Assembly: GCF_000347035.1 (NCBI RefSeq)
Contig: NZ_ANIJ01000015.1
Coordinates: forward strand, 186,001-250,000
DNA length: 64,000 nt
Reading direction: 5' to 3'
Origin: Leptospira sp. B5-022
Lineage (GTDB): Bacteria; Spirochaetota; Leptospiria; Leptospirales; Leptospiraceae
Shown here in pieces: positions 45,909 through 55,290 of the stretch. How positions within the stretch are numbered: the stretch's first letter is position 1; every line of letters starts with the position of its first letter. The position numbers and the translations under genes are program-made. The notes beneath the pieces are model-generated. The model did not search any database. It was not told the origin of the DNA and worked only from the letters and a program-made list of their open reading frames with translations.

Positions 45909-47318
45909 ATGGAAAAAGCGTATATCAACCTCATTTATCTTATCTCCAGTATCCTTTTTATCGTTGGATTAAAGTTACTTTCTCACCCTAAAACTGCGGT
46001 GAGAGGAAATTTTACCGGAGCATTCGGAATGTTCCTAGCGGTTGTGGGAGTATTCTTCGAATATGGAACCATCAACCAAAGTGATATCATCATTATCGGT
46101 GCGGCGATCCTAGTCGGGACCACAATCGGAACTTTTATCGCTCTTAAAGTAGAAATGACAGGAATGCCTCAGCTTGTGGCCCTTCTAAACGGACTTGGAG
46201 GACTCGCTTCCTTCTTAGTCGGTGGAAACTCCTTGATGGAGATCCTACAACCAGGTCATGATACAAAACAACTTGCTGATTTCCAGTTCACAATCTCCAC
46301 TGCGGCAACCGGTATTATCGGAGCCGTAACTCTTACAGGAAGTTTGATCGCATTCGGAAAACTGCAAGGTTTGATCTCCGAGAAAGCCGTTCGCTACTTC
46401 GGAGACCAGATCGTTAAAGTTCTATTTTTGATCGGTGCGCTTTACTTAGGTTATTTGAACGTAACCGAGCCTACTAAGATCGAGTGGTACTGGTACATCG
46501 TATTAGTCGCTTCCGTCCTCGGAGTTCTGTTAGTAATTCCGATCGGTGGAGCGGATATGCCGGTGGTAATCGCTCTTCTGAACTCTTATTCGGGACTTGC
46601 TGCTTCCGCTACAGGATTCGTTTTAGGAAACAACGTACTCATCATCTCCGGATCTCTTGTTGGAGCTTCCGGGATCCTTCTTACTCAAATTATGTGTAAG
46701 GCGATGAACCGTTCCCTTCCAAACGTTCTTTTCGGAGGAATTGGAGCAGCGACGTCTTCCGCGGATTCCGGGGACATCTACGCCGGAAAAACAAAATCTA
46801 CTTCCGCAGAAGAAGTGGCTATGTTACTGGATATGGCTCAAAGAGTGGTGATCGTTCCCGGTTACGGAATGGCGGTTGCCCAAGCACAACACGCAGTTCG
46901 CGAACTTTACAACCAACTTACAGATAAAGGGATCGAAGTTGAATTTGCAATCCATCCGGTTGCTGGAAGGATGCCTGGTCACATGAACGTTCTATTGGCG
47001 GAAGCTGATATTCCTTACGACAAAATGAAGGAAATGGACGAGATCAATCCTACTTTCAACACTGTGGACGTAGTTATCATTAACGGTGCAAACGACGTCG
47101 TGAATCCTCTGGCAAAAACGGATCCAGGTTCTCCAATCGCTGGAATGCCGATCCTAGATGTGGACAAAGCAAAAACCATTATCGTGATCAAACGTTCCTT
47201 GAGCCCGGGATTTGCAGGGGTTCCTAACCCGCTTTTCATCCAAGAAAACTGTCTCATGTATTTCCAAGATGGTAAAAAAGCCACCCAAGAGATCGTGACT
47301 GCACTCAAGGATACCTAA
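45909..47318 (+). CDS. pntB: NAD(P) transhydrogenase beta subunit
   Basis: The 469-residue subunit has about nine membrane helices followed by the NADP-binding domain III, with VIVPGYGMAVAQAQHAV (nucleotide loop), HPVAGRMPGHMNVLLAEA, NGANDVVNP and VIKRSLSPGFAGVPNPLF. It couples proton entry to reduction of NADP+ by NADH. It is complete and is followed by a strong terminator. Confidence 0.95.
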   Translation: MEKAYINLIYLISSILFIVGLKLLSHPKTAVRGNFTGAFGMFLAVVGVFFEYGTINQSDIIIIGAAILVGTTIGTFIALKVEMTGMPQLVALLNGLGGLASFLVGGNSLMEILQPGHDTKQLADFQFTISTAATGIIGAVTLTGSLIAFGKLQGLISEKAVRYFGDQIVKVLFLIGALYLGYLNVTEPTKIEWYWYIVLVASVLGVLLVIPIGGADMPVVIALLNSYSGLAASATGFVLGNNVLIISGSLVGASGILLTQIMCKAMNRSLPNVLFGGIGAATSSADSGDIYAGKTKSTSAEEVAMLLDMAQRVVIVPGYGMAVAQAQHAVRELYNQLTDKGIEVEFAIHPVAGRMPGHMNVLLAEADIPYDKMKEMDEINPTFNTVDVVIINGANDVVNPLAKTDPGSPIAGMPILDVDKAKTIIVIKRSLSPGFAGVPNPLFIQENCLMYFQDGKKATQEIVTALKDT

Positions 47319-47356
47319 GAAGGTTTTTCCGAAAAATATCGGAAATGATCCTTGCA

Positions 47357-47384
47357 AAAGGGAGGCTATGGCCTCCCTTTTTTT
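47357..47384 (+). terminator. terminator of pntAB-pntB
   Basis: A perfect 10-bp stem, AAAGGGAGGC (47357-47366) with GCCTCCCTTT (47371-47380), has a 4-nt loop and is followed by TTTT. Confidence 0.92.
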
Positions 47385-47400
47385 ATGTAGGAGCATTCCG

Positions 47401-47826
47401 TTGGCAGAACAAAAGGATTATAGCCATGAAGTAAAACTTCACAGATATGGATTCGTTCGTTATTTATTGATCATAATCGGGACCATATCCTTAATTCTGG
47501 GAATTATCGGGATCTTTACCCCGGTTTTACCTACTACTCCGTTCTTACTTTTAACCGCAGCTTGTTATGCGAGGGCCTCTCAAAAATTCTATAACTGGCT
47601 GATGAATAATAAATATTTCGGAAGTTTTATTAGGGATTGGAGAATACACAAAGCGATCCCTCTAAGAGCAAAGATCATCTCCGTTTCCACAATCGTGATC
47701 ACAATGACTATCAGCGCGATATTCGCACCGATCCTGCAAGTTAGGATCGGAATGGCAGTGATTGGTGTATGCGTAATCTATTATATTCTCCGCTTTCCGA
47801 CTAAAAAGAAAGAAGTTTCCGAATAA
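47401..47826 (+). CDS. DUF454 (YbaN-like) membrane protein
   Basis: The 141-residue protein has the family signature PVLPTTPFLLLTAACYARAS, then FYNWLMNNKYFGSFIRDWR, and four hydrophobic segments. The family's function is unknown. A frame opening at 47368 would begin inside the pntB terminator, so the TTG at 47401 is preferred; it has TAGGAG eight bases ahead. Confidence 0.8.
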   Translation: MAEQKDYSHEVKLHRYGFVRYLLIIIGTISLILGIIGIFTPVLPTTPFLLLTAACYARASQKFYNWLMNNKYFGSFIRDWRIHKAIPLRAKIISVSTIVITMTISAIFAPILQVRIGMAVIGVCVIYYILRFPTKKKEVSE

Positions 47827-48930
47827 TCAGTTATTATACGGTGAACGGGAAGGAAGCATATGATATACTTTCGGATCATTCTCTCTCAAAAGTTCCGCTG
47901 TATCCAATGCTTCTTGGATCTTTAATTTTTTTTCAGGTTCTTCCAACATCCATGAAGCGACAAAAGTTTCTAACCTTCGGTAATCCTTAATATACACCAA
48001 AGATCTGAGATAGTTGATCCGATCCTCTTCCGAGAGGATCTTAGAACCCGAAATGATAGAATACACGTTTGCAGAAGCCCTGTAATTCGAAGTGTGAAAG
48101 TAAGCATGGGCCAAAAATCTTTTTTCGTTAAAAGGAAGATCAGGGAACTGATTGTATAATTTGATCGCCTTACGGAAATTTTTATCTATATCCATCGTAA
48201 GACGTGCATAAATATAAGCGAATTCCCTGTGAACAAAACCTTCTTTTGCAAATTCCTTACATTGGGCGAGAGCGTCGGCTTTATTTCCCAAAAGAAAATT
48301 CACTTTTAATAATATGAGTTTTAAATTCCTGTAATTCGGCTTGAGCTCTATTCCCTTCTCCGCTTCTGCTTTTGCTTTCAGATATTGCCCTGTTTCGAAA
48401 TAAGCCAGAGCCATATTCAATCTGTAAAATGGGTTATAATTCGCAAGCTCTACCGCTTTTTGGAAATAGGGGACGGAAGATTCCCATTTACTTCTTCTTA
48501 CAAATATCATTCCGAGAAGGTAATAGGATGGATCATGACTTGGATTAATCTCTACCGCTTTTAAAAGCGCTTTTTTAGATTGGGGATATCTTCCTATTAC
48601 GTACAGATACGCGCCGTTCAGATAATGATACTCCAAACAATCCGGATCCAACTTTTTCAAACGTTCTATATTTGTTTGGGCTCTTGCTAAAGCATTGGAT
48701 CTTAAGAGATTGATGGTCTCCGTATTCAGGGCAAGGATCTGGTATTTTCTTCTAGAAACTTCGCTTTGGTCGGTCGGTTGAGGGGGAAGAGGTAATTCCC
48801 CTTCCGGAGAAGGGGCAATTATCGATTGGTTTTCGTCGGAAAGTTCGGTTTCCTTTGATCCTAGGTTCGCTCCGAATAAAAATATAAAACCTAGGAGTAA
48901 TGCAGAAATATTCTTCCGACAGAAGATCAT
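47827..48930 (-). CDS. TPR-repeat protein, exported
   Basis: The 367-residue product has an N-terminal signal segment (about 10-25), a Pro/acidic linker and then TPR-type helical repeats: LDPDCLEYHYLNGAYLYVIG, INPSHDPSYYLLGMIFVRRS, ANYNPFYRLNMALAYFETGQ and others. It probably serves as a protein-binding scaffold in the periplasm. The ATG overlaps the stop of the lipoprotein gene upstream by 4 bp. Confidence 0.8.
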   Translation of the reverse strand: MIFCRKNISALLLGFIFLFGANLGSKETELSDENQSIIAPSPEGELPLPPQPTDQSEVSRRKYQILALNTETINLLRSNALARAQTNIERLKKLDPDCLEYHYLNGAYLYVIGRYPQSKKALLKAVEINPSHDPSYYLLGMIFVRRSKWESSVPYFQKAVELANYNPFYRLNMALAYFETGQYLKAKAEAEKGIELKPNYRNLKLILLKVNFLLGNKADALAQCKEFAKEGFVHREFAYIYARLTMDIDKNFRKAIKLYNQFPDLPFNEKRFLAHAYFHTSNYRASANVYSIISGSKILSEEDRINYLRSLVYIKDYRRLETFVASWMLEEPEKKLKIQEALDTAELLRENDPKVYHMLPSRSPYNN

Positions 48931-49331
48931 TCGGGAGCAGGACCTAACTTTTTATAAACTTCGGTATTGTTCAGATCCGGATTGAGTAGTTCTAAAGTTT
49001 CTTTATTCGCTTTTTTCACTATATAACGAATATCGAATCCTAGATTCAAAAACCTAAATATAAGTTCAGGCTCTCTAGACTTGGTTTCTTTCTCATAAAA
49101 CTCGTATTCTATTCTGCGCTGATTTTCTGGATCTTCCGGGTTTTCGTAGATCGCAAGTCCTGGTCTAAAGATAGAAAGTTTAGGAGCCTTACCCGGATCC
49201 GAATTTTTACACTGTCCGTCGGCTGCACAAACGGCGGTTCTTTCCCAGATACCTAAAATTCTCTCTTGTAGTGGAGGTTGACAGCCTATAAATAAGGATA
49301 AGATCGCTAAGGAAAAAAGAATTTTTTTCAT
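48927..49331 (-). CDS. small lipoprotein
   Basis: The 134-residue product begins MKKILFSLAILSLFIGC, a lipoprotein signal with LFIGC as lipobox (Cys 17). The mature part is beta-rich; RILGIWERTAVCAADGQC suggests a lipocalin-like (WERT) start, which is only a resemblance. The ATG is at 49331; opening the frame earlier removes the signal-peptide logic. It overlaps the TPR gene by 4 bp. Confidence 0.72.
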   Translation of the reverse strand: MKKILFSLAILSLFIGCQPPLQERILGIWERTAVCAADGQCKNSDPGKAPKLSIFRPGLAIYENPEDPENQRRIEYEFYEKETKSREPELIFRFLNLGFDIRYIVKKANKETLELLNPDLNNTEVYKKLGPAPE

Positions 49332-49431
49332 GGAAGCCAAGCTATATCCTATAGTAAGGATGTCCAGGGAATTCCCGAGCCCCCGGGGACCTAAAGCGAT
49401 TTGAGGAATAAAGTGAGGCTCTAAGCGAATT

Positions 49432-49722
49432 TTAGATTCGCTGAAAGTACTCGTCGATCTTGAGCACTTCAAATGTTTTCATCAGGTCGGGATGTATTTC
49501 CCTAATATCGATCTCGATCCCTTCTAACTTAGCGTTTTTGCAGAACCAAACCAAGGAACTAATAGAAATGGAATTCATCACGGGAATTTTGCCCAGATCC
49601 AAGACGATTTTAACCGGCTTTTTGGCGATCGCATCCATTAACTGGTTTCGAAATGCGTAATAGTCGTTAAAAAGGGCAGTTAGCTCCGGTTTGATCTCGA
49701 TAATCTCCGAATTTTCACCCAT
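49432..49722 (-). CDS. STAS-domain protein
   Basis: The 96-residue product is a single STAS domain: KIVLDLGKIPVMNSISISSL carries the conserved serine cluster where SpoIIAA-type antagonists are phosphorylated, followed by VWFCKNAKLEGIEIDI. It may act in a partner-switching signalling pathway. The start at MGENSEII (49722) is preferred; a longer frame would cross the flgB promoter. It is divergent from flgB (109 bp apart). Confidence 0.75.
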   Translation of the reverse strand: MGENSEIIEIKPELTALFNDYYAFRNQLMDAIAKKPVKIVLDLGKIPVMNSISISSLVWFCKNAKLEGIEIDIREIHPDLMKTFEVLKIDEYFQRI

Positions 49723-49831
49723 TTTCGATTTGAGTCCTTTTTTGGCCTTTTCTGAGAAATTTTTGGCCGGATTTCTTTTTTTATCTTTGGGAATTTTGAA
49801 ATTCAACCGAAATTTTATTCGGGAGAGCTTT

Positions 49832-50263
49832 ATGTTCCAAAAAACACATTTCATGAAGACTCAGGACTTGCTCGAGAGAGGAATGAACGCTGCCTCAATG
49901 AAAAGAAAAGTCCTCGCGGACAATATCGCGAATGCGGATGTTCCCCATTTTAAAAGAAGTGAAGTACTTTTCGAATCCATGATCAAAAGAGCCTTGGAAT
50001 CCGAAAAGATAGAAGCTTCTAAGGCGATCCCGACCAGGATCGAAGATGAACGTCATATTTCCTTTTTTACGCCATTAGATTATAAATCCGTAAAGCCAAA
50101 GGCTAACATAGATTATCTGACCACAGTCAGAGCCGATGGAAATAACGTGGATCCCGAAAAAGAAGTAATGGAAGCATCCAATTCTCAAATGCAATACATG
50201 ATGATGGTCGAAAGACTGAATGCGAACTTCCGTGATTTGAAGAACGTAATGAGGTTGGCTTAA
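49832..50263 (+). CDS. flgB: flagellar basal-body rod protein FlgB
   Basis: The 143-residue proximal rod protein starts MFQKTHFMKTQDLLERGMNA and contains RKVLADNIANADVPHFKRSE, the rod/hook family N-terminal motif. The C-terminal helix NSQMQYMMMVERLNANFRDL is typical. The ATG at 49832 has GGGAGAG upstream. It heads a flgB-flgC-fliE operon of the periplasmic flagella. Confidence 0.95.
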   Translation: MFQKTHFMKTQDLLERGMNAASMKRKVLADNIANADVPHFKRSEVLFESMIKRALESEKIEASKAIPTRIEDERHISFFTPLDYKSVKPKANIDYLTTVRADGNNVDPEKEVMEASNSQMQYMMMVERLNANFRDLKNVMRLA

Positions 50264-50300
50264 TCTCGATAGAGACATAGCTAAGATTTAGAGGAAGAAG

Positions 50301-50762
50301 ATGGGACTATTTAGCGCAGTTAATATCTCCGCCACCGGGCTTTCGGCACAAAGACTTAGAATGGATGTGATCGGGAACAATATCGCGAACGCAACCACTA
50401 CCAGAAATACGAATGGAGACGGTCCTTTCCGTAGGGACAGAGTGATACTGACTCCCGTAAATCTAAGAACCCGCTGGAAAAGTCCAGTTTATCCTTTTGG
50501 TCTCTCTCCCGGAGAAGGTAAGGGTGTGAAAGTAATGAAGATCGAGAAGGATATGAGTCCTTTAAGATTAACTTACGATCCTACCCACCCGGATGCGATC
50601 CAGATTGGACCTAAAAAAGGCTATGTAGAAATGCCGAACGTAAATATAGTCACCGAAATGACGGACATGATCTCTGCTTCCAGATCCTACGAGGCAAACG
50701 TCCAGATGATCAACGGATCTAAGGCAATGTTCAACAAGGCCTTGGAGATCGGAAGAGCTTAA
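50301..50762 (+). CDS. flgC: flagellar basal-body rod protein FlgC
   Basis: The 153-residue protein begins MGLFSAVNISATGLSAQRLR and has MDVIGNNIANATTTRN, the rod-protein motif, with the C-terminal YEANVQMINGSKAMFNKAL. It builds the proximal rod with FlgB and FliE. A GAGGAAGAAG site precedes the ATG. Confidence 0.96.
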   Translation: MGLFSAVNISATGLSAQRLRMDVIGNNIANATTTRNTNGDGPFRRDRVILTPVNLRTRWKSPVYPFGLSPGEGKGVKVMKIEKDMSPLRLTYDPTHPDAIQIGPKKGYVEMPNVNIVTEMTDMISASRSYEANVQMINGSKAMFNKALEIGRA

Positions 50763-50774
50763 TAGGAGAGAAGA

Positions 50775-51155
50775 ATGAACGTAGATTTTAATTCCAAACT
50801 TTGGTACACCTATAACTCGGGATATTCCGATTCTCGTTATCCCCTTTCTCCTAAAGGAGACAAGGTTTCCGTAAAGATAGAAGACCAACGTCATTACGGA
50901 GATGTGAAAGAGCCTGTTGCTCCGGACTATGTTGCTGAAAGTTTTTCGGAAGCGATGAGAAACGCATTCAAATCAGTAAACGATCTACAAGTAGAAGCGG
51001 ACGAACTCACTCAAAAAATGGTATATGATCCGAATAGTGTGGACGCTCACGAAGTGATGGTCGCTTCCGAAAAAGCAAGAGTAGCACTAACATTCACTAA
51101 AACTCTAGCGGATGGTGTAGTAAGAGCTTATAGAGATCTTACTTCCATGAGATAA
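50775..51155 (+). CDS. fliE: flagellar hook-basal body protein FliE
   Basis: The 126-residue product ends with the FliE helices: FKSVNDLQVEADELTQKMVY, DPNSVDAHEVMVASEKARVA and the final helix to SMR. FliE joins the MS ring to the rod. The N-terminal extension (about 45 residues) is longer than in E. coli (104 residues). It is the last gene before a strong terminator. Confidence 0.93.
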   Translation: MNVDFNSKLWYTYNSGYSDSRYPLSPKGDKVSVKIEDQRHYGDVKEPVAPDYVAESFSEAMRNAFKSVNDLQVEADELTQKMVYDPNSVDAHEVMVASEKARVALTFTKTLADGVVRAYRDLTSMR

Positions 51156-51187
51156 TTTTCATCATTCGATTATCTATTCCTAATATA

Positions 51188-51216
51188 AAAAAAGGCGGGT
51201 GGAGACCCGCCTTTTC
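51188..51216. terminator. bidirectional terminator between fliE and the P83/100 gene
   Basis: A perfect 10-bp stem, AAAGGCGGGT (51191-51200) with ACCCGCCTTT (51205-51214), has a GGAG loop. A tracts on the left and T tracts on the right let it serve both converging genes. Confidence 0.9.
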
Positions 51217-51237
51217 CGTATAAACCAAAGCCAAATC

Positions 51238-52911
51238 TTACGGTTTGATCTTTTTGATTAATTTCAGATCGGCTTTGCCGAACACTGCAATTTCGGTTTT
51301 TCCGGAACCTTCTTCCTTGCCGGTTACGTAAATTTTTTCACCGAAGAAAGTCACATTGGAGTTCGGGCTGATCTCCTCTTCACTTCCCGCAGTTTTCTTT
51401 AAGGCTTTGTCGTAACGGCTTAAATAATATTTTCCGTTTCTTTCTTCAAAGGCGTAGATCTCTTCTCCTTTGATGATCATTGGAGAACGCCAGAATACGG
51501 AATCTGCAGACCAAATCGCCGGCTTTAATGTTTCCTGATCGATCAGTATCAATTTGTGGGCAGCGGAGTGATCGGATTCGTAACCGACCACAAGCGCTTT
51601 TCCATCCACTACTTCGAATGTACGTCCACAAATCTTATTGAAGTCACCCTTGAAGATCGTATCGTCCTTGGTAGGATCTAACGCGTGTAGCTCATTGCTA
51701 TAATGTCCGTCGGAAGTGTACTTTAAGGTTTTTAAGAATAGAATTTTTCCTCCGACAACGTTCTTGTCGAATTCTTCCTTCTTCTTCTGTTCTTCTTTAA
51801 CCGTTTCCAGTTCCTTTTTAGTTTCTTTCAGTTCTTGTTTTAACTCTTCCTTGGACTTATTATCATCGGACTTAGCCTCGGATTTTTTTGCATCTCCGGA
51901 GGAAGAACTTTTGGAATCGGAAGAAGATGAGGAAGATTTAGAATCCGATTTACGGGATTCTTCTTTTTTAGCGATTTCTTTCTCTTTTTCCTTTAATTGT
52001 TGCTCTTCTTTTTTGGCCTTTTGTTGTTCTTGTTGGGCCTGTTTACGTTCTTCTTGTTTTTGAGTGATCTTTTGTTTGTTTTTAACAGGATCTTTGTTCA
52101 GTTCCTGGATCTCTCTTTCAGCTTCTCTTTCTTTGTTGGAAGCTTCTTCTTGTTTTTTTCTATTCTCTTCTTTTTTGTCCTGGAGTTTACGTTTTTCTTC
52201 GTCCGCCTTCTCGTTTTGAAGGTCGTTCATTCTTTTTTTATCGTCTTGGCCTTCTTTCTTTTTGTCCAGGTCCTTATTGACTTCTTTTTCTAGCTCATCG
52301 GTATCCAGATCTTTTCCGTCGTCGGTAAGAATATTAAATACGATTGGGATTACGATCTGTGTTTTACCAGGCCATTCCGTATAACGTCTACCGATACCGA
52401 TCTTGTCTTTTTGCGCGTTTTTCACAACTTCGGTATTATACTTACGTTTGATATAATCCGCACTCTTACGATGGATCGCGTTGTAATAAAGTATATAAGT
52501 CGCTAATGTATCCGAGTTCGCTTCGGAATATCCGAAATTTGCCTTAACATATCCGGAAAGGATCCTTTGGATGGAGTTGATATGTCCGTAGTCGGCGTCT
52601 TTACCGATGCTGATCAGATCGGCTCCGAATTTTTTTTCCTTCTCGTCGGGAAGGATGCGGATCGCGGTGATCCCATCCGCAGAAGCGGGAGATTTAGGAT
52701 CTTTTTTTAATGCTTCGGAGATACCGGCACCGGTTCTGGCGTTACTTCCTTTTGTCTCTTCGTCGGCTCTTGCAGCGGATCTATTGATGAAGTTCACCTT
52801 TCCGGTAGAACGAACTTCCTTTTCTCCAAGTTTGGGCCCCTCTTGGGCGAAGATCGGAAAGCTAAAACTTCCGAGGAAGATTAGAAATACGGCCAGTCGA
52901 ATCCGTGACAT
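51238..52911 (-). CDS. P83/100-family exported protein
   Basis: The 557-residue product has a signal peptide ending FPIFA (about 22 residues), a conserved N-terminal domain with [20 protein letters not shown], a very long charged coiled-coil (about 200-390) with a Ser-rich stretch ([17 protein letters not shown]) and a beta-rich C-terminal domain. This layout matches the P83/100 antigen family known from Borrelia. Its function is unknown; it is likely periplasmic or on the surface. The ATG follows AAGGAG. Confidence 0.8.
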   Translation of the reverse strand: MSRIRLAVFLIFLGSFSFPIFAQEGPKLGEKEVRSTGKVNFINRSAARADEETKGSNARTGAGISEALKKDPKSPASADGITAIRILPDEKEKKFGADLISIGKDADYGHINSIQRILSGYVKANFGYSEANSDTLATYILYYNAIHRKSADYIKRKYNTEVVKNAQKDKIGIGRRYTEWPGKTQIVIPIVFNILTDDGKDLDTDELEKEVNKDLDKKKEGQDDKKRMNDLQNEKADEEKRKLQDKKEENRKKQEEASNKEREAEREIQELNKDPVKNKQKITQKQEERKQAQQEQQKAKKEEQQLKEKEKEIAKKEESRKSDSKSSSSSSDSKSSSSGDAKKSEAKSDDNKSKEELKQELKETKKELETVKEEQKKKEEFDKNVVGGKILFLKTLKYTSDGHYSNELHALDPTKDDTIFKGDFNKICGRTFEVVDGKALVVGYESDHSAAHKLILIDQETLKPAIWSADSVFWRSPMIIKGEEIYAFEERNGKYYLSRYDKALKKTAGSEEEISPNSNVTFFGEKIYVTGKEEGSGKTEIAVFGKADLKLIKKIKP

Positions 52912-53068
52912 TATGGAACTCCTTACAAATACGAATCTCCCGAAATCGGGTGAGACGATTGGCTATCTTACGATTCTAGTTAGGACTCTGCCAAGGATTT
53001 TTCAATTCTTCCAGAATGTTGGAACAGTAAGAAGTTGCCTCCCGAGACCTGATTTTTACCCTAACCTC

Positions 53069-54160
53069 ATGAGCAAATTTGAGCGCCGAATCTACAATTT
53101 TTGCGCAGGTCCTGCGATGCTTCCCACTCCAGTCATGGAAAAGGCCGCATCCGAGTTTCTGAACTATCGCGGATCCGGTATGTCCATTATGGAAGACAGC
53201 CATAGGGGAAAACTTTTTGAAGAAGTCCTGGATACGTCCCTTTCCTTGCTCAGAGAATTATTATCTATTCCGGAAAATTACGAAATTATGTTTCTTTCCG
53301 GAGGAGCTAGCCTTCATTTCTCCGCCCTCCCCTTAAATCTTCTAAAGGAAGGGGAATCGGCCGACTTCGCAGTCACAGGTATCTGGGCGAAGAAGGCTAT
53401 GGAAGAAGCTCTCAGATTCAATCCGGTCAAAAAGATCTACGACGGAGAAGATCATAAGTATACCGAGACTCCGGAACTAAACGACTCCATGGTAAATCCG
53501 GGAGCGGCTTACGTATATATTACTTCTAATAATACTTTATTAGGAACTCGTTATGCGAATATTCCGAATATCACCAAGGCTCCACTGATCGCGGATATGA
53601 CTTCCGAAATTCTTTCTAGAAAAATAGACGTAAGTAAGTTCGGCGCGATATTTGCGGGAGCCCAGAAAAATATCGGACCTTCCGGTCTCAGTGTTCTCAT
53701 TATCCGCAAAGAACTGCTCGGACGTTCCGGAAGAACCGTTCCTATATTGATGGATTATGCTCTGACAGCAAAAAATAAATCCATGTATAATACTCCTCCT
53801 ACTTATTCCATCTACATGTCCAAACTTGTGTTTGAATGGCTAAAAGATCTAGGCGGAGTGGAGAAGATCGAAAAGATCAACGAGGAGAAGGCTAAAATCC
53901 TGTACGATTATTTGGATACAACTTCCTTTTATAATGCTCCCGTAAAACCGAATTCCAGATCCGTAATGAACGTTGTCTTCACTTTGCAAGATAAAAATTT
54001 AGAATCTAAGTTTTTGGCTGGAGCAGAAGAAAGAGGACTCCACGGATTAGAAGGTCATAGGTTAGTCGGCGGTTTACGAGCTTCTATCTATAATTCCATG
54101 CCGAAAGAAGGTGTAATTGCCTTAGTGGAATACATGAAGGAATTCGAGAAAAAGGTTTAA
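53069..54160 (+). CDS. serC: phosphoserine aminotransferase
   Basis: The 363-residue class V aminotransferase makes phosphoserine in serine synthesis. [15 protein letters not shown] and [12 protein letters not shown] open the protein; the PLP lysine lies in [11 protein letters not shown]; the C-terminal [17 protein letters not shown] is typical. The true start is the ATG at 53069 (MSKFERR), since frames extending upstream run antisense through the P83/100 gene. No Shine-Dalgarno is visible. Confidence 0.95.
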   Translation: MSKFERRIYNFCAGPAMLPTPVMEKAASEFLNYRGSGMSIMEDSHRGKLFEEVLDTSLSLLRELLSIPENYEIMFLSGGASLHFSALPLNLLKEGESADFAVTGIWAKKAMEEALRFNPVKKIYDGEDHKYTETPELNDSMVNPGAAYVYITSNNTLLGTRYANIPNITKAPLIADMTSEILSRKIDVSKFGAIFAGAQKNIGPSGLSVLIIRKELLGRSGRTVPILMDYALTAKNKSMYNTPPTYSIYMSKLVFEWLKDLGGVEKIEKINEEKAKILYDYLDTTSFYNAPVKPNSRSVMNVVFTLQDKNLESKFLAGAEERGLHGLEGHRLVGGLRASIYNSMPKEGVIALVEYMKEFEKKV

Positions 54161-54178
54161 ATCTTTCGGAAGGATAAA

Positions 54179-54754
54179 ATGAAACACATTCTTCTGATCC
54201 TCACTCTTGTGTGCGCGGGTATGATCCGGATATCCGCTTCTCCATTATTTTTTCCTACAAAACTGAAAGTAGGCCATTGTTTATCCCAAGGCTCTGGCTC
54301 AAAAGAGTTAAAGGAATTTTATACTTCTAAACTCTCTCCGGAAGAGAGGACCAAGATCGCCGAAAATCTCGCCTTACAAGAAGCTAAATCCGCTTACCAA
54401 AGTTTGGAATGTATCCGTATGTCCGGACTTTCTAAAGAAGAACAAGTGACTTTACTCGCCGACCATTCTCGTCATAGAGAAACCAAAGAACTTATGTTTT
54501 CTTATTACGAAAACTTTTTACTCTCCGACGAAAAGACCATTCGTTTGTCCGCTTTTGAAGAGAAAAACTTACGTAACTTTTTAGAGGCTAAAAAGGAACT
54601 TTTAGCAAGGCTTCACCAGGCTGAGTACCAATCCTTATCGGAAAAGCTTCTTCCCTTATCCACTTTCCAAAATACCTATATGGCCCTCTTCGTCCAACAT
54701 TGGGAATTCTACCAGACCGCTCCCGATTTCCTGAAAGAAGGTCTCTTCGATTAA
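54179..54754 (+). CDS. exported hypothetical helical protein
   Basis: The 191-residue product has a signal peptide (about 1-20, ending RISAS) and an all-helical mature part with two Cys (HCLSQG and LECIRM). I do not recognise a family. It follows serC by 18 bp with the site AAGGATAAA, so it may be co-transcribed with it. Confidence 0.6.
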   Translation: MKHILLILTLVCAGMIRISASPLFFPTKLKVGHCLSQGSGSKELKEFYTSKLSPEERTKIAENLALQEAKSAYQSLECIRMSGLSKEEQVTLLADHSRHRETKELMFSYYENFLLSDEKTIRLSAFEEKNLRNFLEAKKELLARLHQAEYQSLSEKLLPLSTFQNTYMALFVQHWEFYQTAPDFLKEGLFD

Positions 54755-54812
54755 GAAACTTTTCCTTATTTTCCGATCCTTGCTGTAAATTGCTTGAATC
54801 GGAGAATTCACG

Positions 54813-54827
54813 TAGGTACGGTACCTA
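54813..54827. promoter_or_regulatory. 7-1-7 palindrome at the rpiB ribosome site
   Basis: TAGGTAC, G, GTACCTA form a perfect dyad that ends seven bases before the rpiB ATG. It has no loop, so it is more likely a protein site than an RNA hairpin. It would cover the translation start region or a promoter -10 element. The function is unknown. Confidence 0.35.
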
Positions 54828-54833
54828 TAGAAC

Positions 54834-55268
54834 ATGAAAAAAATTGGCATCGCTTCCGATCACGGTGGATTCGAACTCAAAGAATACCTTCGCAAAGAAT
54901 TGGCGGACTCGATTGAGATCCTGGACTTAGGCACAAAGGATGAGACCTCTGTGGATTATCCTTTAGTAATTGCAGACGCTTGCAAAAAAGTACTTTCTAA
55001 AGAAGTGGATGGACTGATCGCACTTTGTGGGACAGGGATCGGAGCTTCTATCGCAGCAAATCGTCATAAGGGGATCAGAGCTGCTCTTTGCCATGACGAG
55101 TTCACCGCGGAAATGTCCCGCCGTCATAACAATGCAAACGTATTGGTTTTAGGCGGAAGAGTTTTAGGTAAAGACCTGGCAGCCCGAATCGCTCAAAAAT
55201 GGCTGAATACTTCTTTCGAAGCGGGACGCCATGAAAGAAGAGTGGGTCAGTTAGACACCATCGTTTAA
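54834..55268 (+). CDS. rpiB: ribose 5-phosphate isomerase B
   Basis: The 144-residue enzyme interconverts ribose and ribulose 5-phosphate. KIGIASDHGGFELKEYL, GLIALCGTGIGASIAANRHK and RRHNNANVLVLGGRVLG carry the known active-site residues (Asp, His, Cys, Arg). The length is normal. Confidence 0.95.
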   Translation: MKKIGIASDHGGFELKEYLRKELADSIEILDLGTKDETSVDYPLVIADACKKVLSKEVDGLIALCGTGIGASIAANRHKGIRAALCHDEFTAEMSRRHNNANVLVLGGRVLGKDLAARIAQKWLNTSFEAGRHERRVGQLDTIV

Positions 55269-55290
55269 AATCGGAATATAACTTTTAAGA

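Noticed and set aside
51716..52293. Open frames opposite the P83/100 coiled-coil, rich in Ser, Phe and Leu.
   Set aside because: Typical antisense shadows of a Lys/Glu-rich coding strand.
52607..53068. Upstream extension of the serC frame.
   Set aside because: It runs antisense through the P83/100 gene. SerC proteins start close to the NFCAGP motif, so the ATG at 53069 is right.
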